From an uncultured Eubacteriales bacterium (GTDB lineage Bacteria > Bacillota > Clostridia > Christensenellales > Borkfalkiaceae), in contig CATZMZ010000012.1 of NCBI GenBank assembly GCA_958421945.1, forward strand, positions 1 to 42,259: DNA of 42,259 nt, in the 5' to 3' direction. Shown in pieces: positions 16,082 through 22,630 of the stretch. Numbering within the stretch: the first letter of the stretch is position 1; every line of letters begins with the position of its first letter. Position numbers and translations under genes: made by a program. The notes below the pieces were generated by a model. It had not been told where the DNA came from. It worked only from the letters and a program-made list of their open reading frames with translations, and made no database searches.

Positions 16082-18063
16082 TTCAGCGTTTAGGCAACGA
16101 CAATCAGAAAAATCAGGAATATATCGACGAGTTTATACGGCTCGTGAAAAAGAACGAGGGCTGCTGCGACGAGGTATGGCTTTCTTCGTTATACGGGTTT
16201 CCCCCGCTCGAAAAGCACGAAGAGGCGGCGGATTTGCTTGCCGTTTCCTGCGAAAAATTACGGGCGAACGGCATTAAGGTTTCATTGCAGATAAGCAACA
16301 CGCTCGGACACGGCGCGTATATTTCTTACCGTGACTGCTCCGCCCTGGTCGGCGAAAATTCCGCTGCAGAAAAAATGGTCGGCATTAACGGCGAGGTCGC
16401 CGATTACTGCTTTTGCTGGAACGGCAAAAATTTCAGGGAATACATTATAAAAAGCGTTCTCGCTTACGCGAAAATCAATCCCGATAACGTATGGCTTGAC
16501 GATGATATCCGCGTATTTAATCATTCGCCCGTTTCTTTGGGGTGTTTTTGCGACGACTGCATCGCCAAATTCAACGCGCAGTATCACCACGACTTTTCGC
16601 GCGAGCAGTTAAAAGAGAAAATATTTTATTCCGACCTTAAAATCAGAAAGGAATACGTGGAATTTACCAAACGCTCGTTGGGGGATTTCGTTTTTACCCT
16701 TTGCAAAGCATTCCACGAAAAATGCCCCGACGCAAGCTTCGGCTATCAATACGGCGATTTGAAAACCGAGCTTTTATTCGGAACGGAGTTTATTTTCGAA
16801 AACATGTATAAGGCGTCGGGCAAAAAACCGAAGGCGCGCCCCGGCGGCGGCAATTATAACGATTACGCGCCTATGCTTATCGTCAACAAATGCATGCATA
16901 TTAACTATCTTAACGCTAATCTTCCCGATTACGTGGAGGTTAAATGCCCCGAAATCGAAAACACGCCGGACGTGGTTTTCGGGAAAAGCGTCAGCGGAAC
17001 TTGTCTCGAAACGGCGCTTTATCTCGCTTACGGCAACAACGATATGAGTTACGCCGCGATGATGCGTTCTTACGAGCCGTTCTCCTTTTACGACGATTTG
17101 CTGTCAGAACTGTCAAGGCAGAGAAAGTATTACGAGTTGCTCGTCCGCTTAAACGAAAACACCTTCCAAAGCGGCTTACGTTATATTCTGGCAAAGTCCA
17201 ACGCGGAAAAAAAGCTTGATTCCAACGATAGCGGTTTCCACGATAACGTTTATATGAAGCTTAACGGTTTTTCGCGCATTGCCGTTCCCGTTTCTTTCGA
17301 ACGCGGCGACGTGTATCTGCTCGACAACGTCAACGCGAGCATTCTGAACGACGCGGAATTAAAGGCGCTATTAAACAAAAACGTAATTATGGACGCGGAA
17401 GCGTTCGCGATAGTCAATTCAAAGCTTAACGCGTCGGACGTGACGGTCGAACGGCTGGACGAAGATTTGAGTTTAAGGGTAGACGAAAGGGTTACGCCTC
17501 ACCCCGTAAACGCAAACGCCTTTTGCAAACGCTGGGCACCCTCTTGCTGGACGGGCGTGTTAAAGCCGTGCGTATTGCATAACACCGAAAACGCCGAGAT
17601 TATTTCGGAATACGCTATGAGTAACGACCCGACGCAAAAAATCGGCGTCGCTACCTGCATAGTCGGCGTAAACGGTCACAAATGGGCGATTTTCGCCGAC
17701 GATTTATGGAATTGCACTATCAGTATGGATAAGCGCGATCAGATAATAAACGTGGCAAACTACTTGTCGGAAAACGCCGTTAAGGTCAGGGTTTCCTCCT
17801 TTCATCAGGGAATTCTTATGCCGAGAGAAAACGAAAAGGGCGAAATAACGAGCGTTTCGTTTTTCAATTACACGCCCGGCGAAGAAAAAGCTATCGTTTT
17901 CAACGTTAAGCGTGCCGCGGGCAAAAAGGTCTTTTTCGCTTCGCAGGGACAGGAAAAAGACCGGGACAAAATCGAGCTTAAACCCGTATTTTCGGGCGAT
18001 TGCTTAACCGTTACCGTCGACAGACTTGTGGCATATTCCGTCGGTACAGTCTTTTTCGAATAA
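16075..18063 (+). CDS. TIM-barrel glycoside hydrolase-like protein, family not recognised
   Basis: A 662-aa cytoplasmic protein. Its first ~330 residues have the layout of a glycosidase TIM barrel, with WLDDDIRVFNH at the end of a central strand followed by LGCFCDDCIAKFN. Aspartates and a short CxCxxC-like cluster there recall GH42-like and DUF4434-like barrels. The C-terminal half is beta-rich, with a Rossmann-like stretch and a final beta-sandwich (SVSFFNYTPGEEKAIVF). I could not assign a family. ATG 16075 is chosen over GTG 16066 because AAGGGG lies 8 nt upstream. It overlaps the previous stop by 7 nt, so it is probably coexpressed with the DUF4838 protein and may act on the same linkage. 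Confidence 0.6.
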   Translation: MLIQRLGNDNQKNQEYIDEFIRLVKKNEGCCDEVWLSSLYGFPPLEKHEEAADLLAVSCEKLRANGIKVSLQISNTLGHGAYISYRDCSALVGENSAAEKMVGINGEVADYCFCWNGKNFREYIIKSVLAYAKINPDNVWLDDDIRVFNHSPVSLGCFCDDCIAKFNAQYHHDFSREQLKEKIFYSDLKIRKEYVEFTKRSLGDFVFTLCKAFHEKCPDASFGYQYGDLKTELLFGTEFIFENMYKASGKKPKARPGGGNYNDYAPMLIVNKCMHINYLNANLPDYVEVKCPEIENTPDVVFGKSVSGTCLETALYLAYGNNDMSYAAMMRSYEPFSFYDDLLSELSRQRKYYELLVRLNENTFQSGLRYILAKSNAEKKLDSNDSGFHDNVYMKLNGFSRIAVPVSFERGDVYLLDNVNASILNDAELKALLNKNVIMDAEAFAIVNSKLNASDVTVERLDEDLSLRVDERVTPHPVNANAFCKRWAPSCWTGVLKPCVLHNTENAEIISEYAMSNDPTQKIGVATCIVGVNGHKWAIFADDLWNCTISMDKRDQIINVANYLSENAVKVRVSSFHQGILMPRENEKGEITSVSFFNYTPGEEKAIVFNVKRAAGKKVFFASQGQEKDRDKIELKPVFSGDCLTVTVDRLVAYSVGTVFFE

Positions 18064-18134
18064 ACAATATCCGTAGGATTTAACGACGAAAGCTTTGGCA
18101 AAATATATAATTAAATAGCGGAGACTACGATATT

Positions 18135-20195
18135 ATGAAAAGCATAAAACACAACAGCTTAAACATAAACGTCGGCAGCAAGGGGCATTTCTTTCTGACG
18201 ACCGAAAAAACGGACGAAAAGGATTTCACGTACTGTTATATTAACACGAACGTTACATTCGGCGCGGGTGCGGAGGCGGAATTCGAAAGCAACGCGATTA
18301 TGCCGACGGAGGATTTACTCTGCTACGAAAAAACCGAATTAAACGGCAACGATATGGCGATTTCTTACGGCGTTAAGGGCAAAGACGTATGCATTACGGA
18401 AAAAATCCGCCTTATCGACGGGCTTAACGTTATCAGACAAAGAACGGAAATAGTAAACCGCGGCAATTGCGAAGAAAAACTTTCGCGCTTGTCGAGCGCG
18501 TGCGTTACCGGTATCGGCATAGGCGGCAGCAAGTACTTTGAAAACCCCGACAGGTTTGTAGTATATTACCCGCTTAACCGAATGCAGGGCGAGGGACAAT
18601 GGCAAAAAAAGAAGTTAAAGGAATTAGGCTTATACCCCGCAAGCAAACACCCGTGGGAAAAATCTACTTTCAGGTTGCAGTCGGTTGGTTCGTGGGCAAC
18701 CAAAGAATACTATCCGCTTCTGATTATCGAGGACACGGAGAAAAACGAGTGCTGGTTTTTCGAGCGGGAGGGCGCGTTTAACTGGTACGTCGAAATAACC
18801 GCTTTCGAGGGGTACGGTTCGCCGTGTTTAAGCGTGTCTATCGGCGGCGCGGACGAAAGCATAGGCTGGGTTTATTCGCTTAAACCGTCCGAAAGCTACG
18901 CCACTAACGATTGCTTTTACGGCGTGGTAAAAGGCGGGTTCACACAAGCGGTAAAGGAGCTTGTCGCATACAAACGCAAAACGCAGCAGATTGTCCCGAA
19001 GCCGATAATCGTGTTTAACGATTTTATGAATTGCTATTGGGGTCAGCCGACGCAAAGCAGGCTTATACCGCTTATAGATAAAGCGAGCGAGGTCGGTTGC
19101 GACTGTTTCTGTATCGACGACGGTTGGGCGGTTACGGGCGAATGGACGCCGAAAGACGAACTTTTCCCGGACGGCGGGTTAAAGGGCATTATCAAGTACA
19201 TTACGGATAAGGGTATGCGCGCGGGGCTGTGGTTCGAGTTTGAAAGGACCACTTATAACGTCGTCAAAGAGCTGGGTGAAGATATTTTATTAAAAAGAAA
19301 CGGTTGCGTGATTGCGCCGCATCGTCCCAAGCTCGATTTAAGAAACGAAAAAGCAAGGCGGTGGCTGCTGTCTAAAATAGAATTCGTCTATAACGCGGGC
19401 GTTCGGTATATAAAAAACGACCACAACAACGACGAGGGGGCAGGCACGAATTACGCGGGCGAAAGCCCTGCCGAGGGGTTAAAGAGAAAACACGCCGCGT
19501 TTATATCCTTTATAAACGAGGTTTACGAGAGATTCCCCGACCTCGTTATAGAAAACTGTTCGTCGGGCGGCGGCAGAATGGAGAACGAAACGTTAAAAAA
19601 CTGTTCGCTTCAATCGATAACCGACCAGGAGGATTACAGGCTTATGCCGTCGATAATAAGCGGTTGCGCGGCGTTGTTGCAGCCCGAAAAAATGGGGGTA
19701 TGGGCGTACCCGTGTCCGCTTTTATACAAGAATTTGGCAAATCTTAACGTGCCGCAGTCGGAAATCGCGGAAAACGCCGACGGCAGAGAAACGATATTCA
19801 ATATGGTCAACGGTATGAGCGGTTTGCTGTATTTATCGGGCAGAATCGACCTGGCAGACGAAACTAATCTGAATCTTATCAAGGAAGGCGTCAGGGTTTA
19901 TAAAACGTATAGCGCGGAAATTTGCAAGCGTTATCCCGTTTTCCCGTTCGGCTTAAAAAACATGGACGAAACGGACAAAAACGCGCTGGGACTTTTAAGC
20001 GAGGACGGCGCAGACGTTATTTTGTCCGTGTGGGCGTTAAAAGAAAGAGAATTCGAGATAGATTTATCCGAATACGGCTTTAAAACCGTCAAAAAACTGT
20101 ACGGCGACCGAATAGAATACGAGCTTTCGGGCGGCAGGTTAAAGGTTAAACTCGCCAAAAAATACAGTGCGGCGATATTGAAAGCGGAGCGGTGA
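18135..20195 (+). CDS. GH36 alpha-galactosidase-type enzyme
   Basis: A 686-aa cytoplasmic glycosidase close to the ~720-aa norm of GH36, which cleaves alpha-linked galactose or N-acetylgalactosamine. An N-terminal beta-supersandwich is followed by the barrel. Barrel motifs are DDGW (328-331), YIKNDHNND with D429 as the likely nucleophile, ENCSSGGGR (473-481), and ITDQEDYRLM with D497 as the likely acid/base. In many family members the residue before the nucleophile Asp is Trp (KWD); here it is Asn (KND), so substrate choice may differ. An aldose 1-epimerase lies two genes on, which fits release of galactose. Confidence 0.88.
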   Translation: MKSIKHNSLNINVGSKGHFFLTTEKTDEKDFTYCYINTNVTFGAGAEAEFESNAIMPTEDLLCYEKTELNGNDMAISYGVKGKDVCITEKIRLIDGLNVIRQRTEIVNRGNCEEKLSRLSSACVTGIGIGGSKYFENPDRFVVYYPLNRMQGEGQWQKKKLKELGLYPASKHPWEKSTFRLQSVGSWATKEYYPLLIIEDTEKNECWFFEREGAFNWYVEITAFEGYGSPCLSVSIGGADESIGWVYSLKPSESYATNDCFYGVVKGGFTQAVKELVAYKRKTQQIVPKPIIVFNDFMNCYWGQPTQSRLIPLIDKASEVGCDCFCIDDGWAVTGEWTPKDELFPDGGLKGIIKYITDKGMRAGLWFEFERTTYNVVKELGEDILLKRNGCVIAPHRPKLDLRNEKARRWLLSKIEFVYNAGVRYIKNDHNNDEGAGTNYAGESPAEGLKRKHAAFISFINEVYERFPDLVIENCSSGGGRMENETLKNCSLQSITDQEDYRLMPSIISGCAALLQPEKMGVWAYPCPLLYKNLANLNVPQSEIAENADGRETIFNMVNGMSGLLYLSGRIDLADETNLNLIKEGVRVYKTYSAEICKRYPVFPFGLKNMDETDKNALGLLSEDGADVILSVWALKEREFEIDLSEYGFKTVKKLYGDRIEYELSGGRLKVKLAKKYSAAILKAER

Positions 20196-20196
20196 T

Positions 20197-21279
20197 ATGG
20201 ACGGTTTTTTAGCTTGTTACCCGACGGTTTTCGTCGTGGAAAACAGATACGAAATTCTCGTTTTCGCAAAAGAGAACGGGATTATCGCAATCAAGGCGGG
20301 CAACGAGATTTTTTACGAAGAAAACAACGGCGCGTTAAGTTCGGAAAAACGCTTTGCGAAGATAAGCGTGCCGCAAACCGTTCTCGATGCATGCAAAAAC
20401 TATACGGTTTTATACAGAAAAACGGTAGACAGAAAAATTTATTACCCGATTTTCGAATCGGAATTATGCGAAAGCTTCGATTTTTGCCCGTTAGAGAAAA
20501 CCGAGGATATAAAGGTTTATCATATAGCGGACGTTCATAGGGCGTTCGGGTCGGCGGAAAGGGCAGCCGGATTTTTCGGCAATGATACGGACTTGTTCGT
20601 CGTAAACGGCGATATAAGCGAATTCCGCAGCGAAAGCGATTATCTTGACGCCGCGGGATTTACGGGCAGAATTTCAAAAGGTAAAATCCCCGTGGTTTTA
20701 GCGCGGGGCAACCACGACGCGCGCGGCAAGCAGGCGGATAGATTTACGGACTATTTTCCGGGCAACGGCAAAAAGACTTATTACGAGTTTGACGCGGGCG
20801 TGCTGCACGGCTTGGTTTTAGACTGCGGCGAAGATAAGCGTGACGCGCATAAAGAGTATAACGGCGTAAACGCGTTCGAAGCGTTCCGCAAAAGCGAAAC
20901 GGAATTTTTAACGCACGTGCAGCCGACGGAGAGCAAAATCAACTTCGCGATTTGCCATATTTGTCCGATATTTCCCACGGAAAACGCGGGCGATTGCTTC
21001 GATATAGAGCGCGAAACGTATAAATGCTGGAACGCAAACTTAAAGCGTCTTAACGTGCGGTTTATGCTGTCGGGGCATTTGCATAAGCAATTCGTAATGC
21101 CAAAGCACGACGCGCGCTGCTTCGACGATAACGAGTATCTGATTGTGACGGGTTCTGCAATCGATTACGAAACCGAATATTGTGTCGGCGCGGCGTTGAA
21201 TATTTCAAAAGAACGTTTAAGGGTAAGGTTTACCGATTCGGAAAATAAGGTTTTGTCCGATGAGGAATACAGCCTTTAA
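20197..21279 (+). CDS. Cytoplasmic calcineurin-like metallophosphoesterase
   Basis: A 360-aa protein with all core motifs of the two-metal phosphoesterase fold: IADVH (D112, H114), NGDIS (D139), GNHD (N172, H173), a histidine in ICHICP, and GHLHK (H294, H296). The first ~105 residues form a small beta domain like that in front of purple acid phosphatase catalytic domains. There is no signal peptide. The start follows the GH36 stop by 1 nt. A role in removing a phosphate or phosphodiester substituent from an imported glycan is inferred from context. A secreted member of the same superfamily is encoded at 22627. Confidence 0.85.
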   Translation: MDGFLACYPTVFVVENRYEILVFAKENGIIAIKAGNEIFYEENNGALSSEKRFAKISVPQTVLDACKNYTVLYRKTVDRKIYYPIFESELCESFDFCPLEKTEDIKVYHIADVHRAFGSAERAAGFFGNDTDLFVVNGDISEFRSESDYLDAAGFTGRISKGKIPVVLARGNHDARGKQADRFTDYFPGNGKKTYYEFDAGVLHGLVLDCGEDKRDAHKEYNGVNAFEAFRKSETEFLTHVQPTESKINFAICHICPIFPTENAGDCFDIERETYKCWNANLKRLNVRFMLSGHLHKQFVMPKHDARCFDDNEYLIVTGSAIDYETEYCVGAALNISKERLRVRFTDSENKVLSDEEYSL

Positions 21280-21341
21280 AAACCGCTTAAACCCGACGCA
21301 CGGACGAAGATAGACAAAACCAAAAGAGGGAAACGGGGCAT

Positions 21342-22349
21342 ATGATAGAAACACGCAAGGTCGGCGGGAGCGACTCGCCGCTTATATTGTTTACGCTTAA
21401 AAACGAAAAACTGAGCGTCGGCGTTTTAAATTACGGCGCAACGATAACGAGCGTGATTTTTAACGGGCGTGACGTCGTTCTCGGGTGTAACGACGCGTGC
21501 GGATACCTTAATTCGGGTTATTATTACGGCGCGACGGTCGGCAGAGTGTGCAACAGGATAGAAAACGGGCGGTTTACGCTTAACGGCAAAGAATATCGCC
21601 TGTCCGCTAATCAAAAAGGCAACAGCCTGCACGGCGGTTTTCGCGGCTTCGACAAGCGTTTTTTCGCGCATAACGTTGCGGGCGAGCGGTTAGAACTTAC
21701 GTACGTATCCGCCGACGGCGAAGAGGGTTACCCCGCGGAACTTGCGGTTAAAGCGGCATTCTTTTTAGACGACTTTGATCTGCATATCGAGTACGAGGCG
21801 ATTTCGGACGGGGATACGCTTTGCAACCTTACCAACCATTGCTATTTTAATCTTAACGGTCAGGGAAGCGGCGAGGTTCTGTCGCACGAATTACTTATAA
21901 ACGCCGATTATTTTCTGCCCGTAAACGAGAACAAAATTCCGACGGGCGAACTGTCCGCGGTAAACGGAACGCCGTTCGATTTCAGAACGGCAGAGGCAGT
22001 CGGAAAAAGGTTAAGCGCGCCGCATATTCAGCTTGCTTACGGCAACGGCTACGATCACGCGTTCGTGCTTAACGGCGAGGGGTTAAGAAAGGTCGCCACG
22101 CTGACGTGCAAAGAGTCAAAGACGGGGCTTGACGTGATAACCGACCAAAAGGCGTTACAGTTTTATTGCGCGCGTTATTCCGACGAAAAAAACGGCAAAG
22201 ACGGCAAGACTTATAAAGGCTACGACGCGGTATGTTTGGAGGCGGAGGGCTTTCCGAATGCGATAAACCGCCCGAACTTCCCGAGTATCGTCCTTAAAAA
22301 AGGCGAAAAATACGTTAACAAAATTATTTACCGTTTTAAAAAACTGTAA
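21342..22349 (+). CDS. galM: Aldose 1-epimerase (galactose mutarotase)
   Basis: A 335-aa cytoplasmic enzyme that interconverts alpha and beta anomers of galactose or glucose. Family motifs are GRVCNRIENGRF near residue 68, NSLHGGFRGFDKR near 95, TNHCYFNL with catalytic His166, and CLEAEGFPNA with the catalytic glutamate at or near E300. The beta-supersandwich length is normal for the family. It supplies the correct anomer for galactokinase after the GH36 enzyme releases alpha-galactose. It is the last gene before a 158-nt gap containing two hairpins. Confidence 0.93.
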   Translation: MIETRKVGGSDSPLILFTLKNEKLSVGVLNYGATITSVIFNGRDVVLGCNDACGYLNSGYYYGATVGRVCNRIENGRFTLNGKEYRLSANQKGNSLHGGFRGFDKRFFAHNVAGERLELTYVSADGEEGYPAELAVKAAFFLDDFDLHIEYEAISDGDTLCNLTNHCYFNLNGQGSGEVLSHELLINADYFLPVNENKIPTGELSAVNGTPFDFRTAEAVGKRLSAPHIQLAYGNGYDHAFVLNGEGLRKVATLTCKESKTGLDVITDQKALQFYCARYSDEKNGKDGKTYKGYDAVCLEAEGFPNAINRPNFPSIVLKKGEKYVNKIIYRFKKL

Positions 22350-22387
22350 AACCGACGTAAACCCAAAAGCCGGGCGAATAAGAAAAC

Positions 22388-22471
22388 CTTTCGGGGCGAT
22401 TCAAACCGCCGAAAGACTTAAAAAAGGTTAAAATGCGAACATTCCCGGAGCGAAAACCTCTGACCGTTCGC
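22388..22471 (+). other. Two inverted repeats in the gap after galM
   Basis: CTTTCGG (22388-22394) pairs with CCGAAAG (22409-22415), and GCGAAC (22435-22440) pairs with GTTCGC (22466-22471). Neither has a T tract. They may partly end the galM transcript or regulate the following small-peptide/secreted-esterase pair. No promoter was convincing. Confidence 0.35.
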
Positions 22472-22507
22472 ACTAGACAAATAAAAAATATATAGGAGGA
22501 CAGAATT

Positions 22508-22630
22508 TTGAAGTCTTACAACACACCGATAATTGAGTTTAATTTCAGTTATTGCAAGGACGTGCTGTCAACGTCGACAAACGATTTGTTGATCAAAGAC
22601 GGCGAATGGAAGGAGGTAGGCATAGAATGA
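22508..22630 (+). CDS. Small 40-aa peptide coupled to the secreted metallophosphoesterase
   Basis: A TTG start at 22508 lies 9 nt behind a full AGGAGG (ATAGGAGGACAG). The frame runs 40 codons to TGA 22628-22630, which overlaps the next gene's ATG as ATGA. The peptide begins MKSYNTPIIEFNFSYCKDV and continues LSTSTNDLLIKDGEWKEV, with no signal sequence and one Cys. It resembles, as far as I recall, small clostridial proteins of the pattern Y-x-x-P-x-hydrophobic followed by DV-x-x-TS that often precede genes for large secreted proteins. Their role is unknown. The ribosome binding site and overlap make translation likely. Confidence 0.6.
   Translation: MKSYNTPIIEFNFSYCKDVLSTSTNDLLIKDGEWKEVGIE

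Noticed and set aside
22552..22626. Upstream start for the secreted metallophosphoesterase
   Set aside because: The extra 25 residues would precede and spoil the signal peptide, and they overlap the better supported 40-aa ORF in another frame; ATG 22627 has its own strong ribosome binding site.
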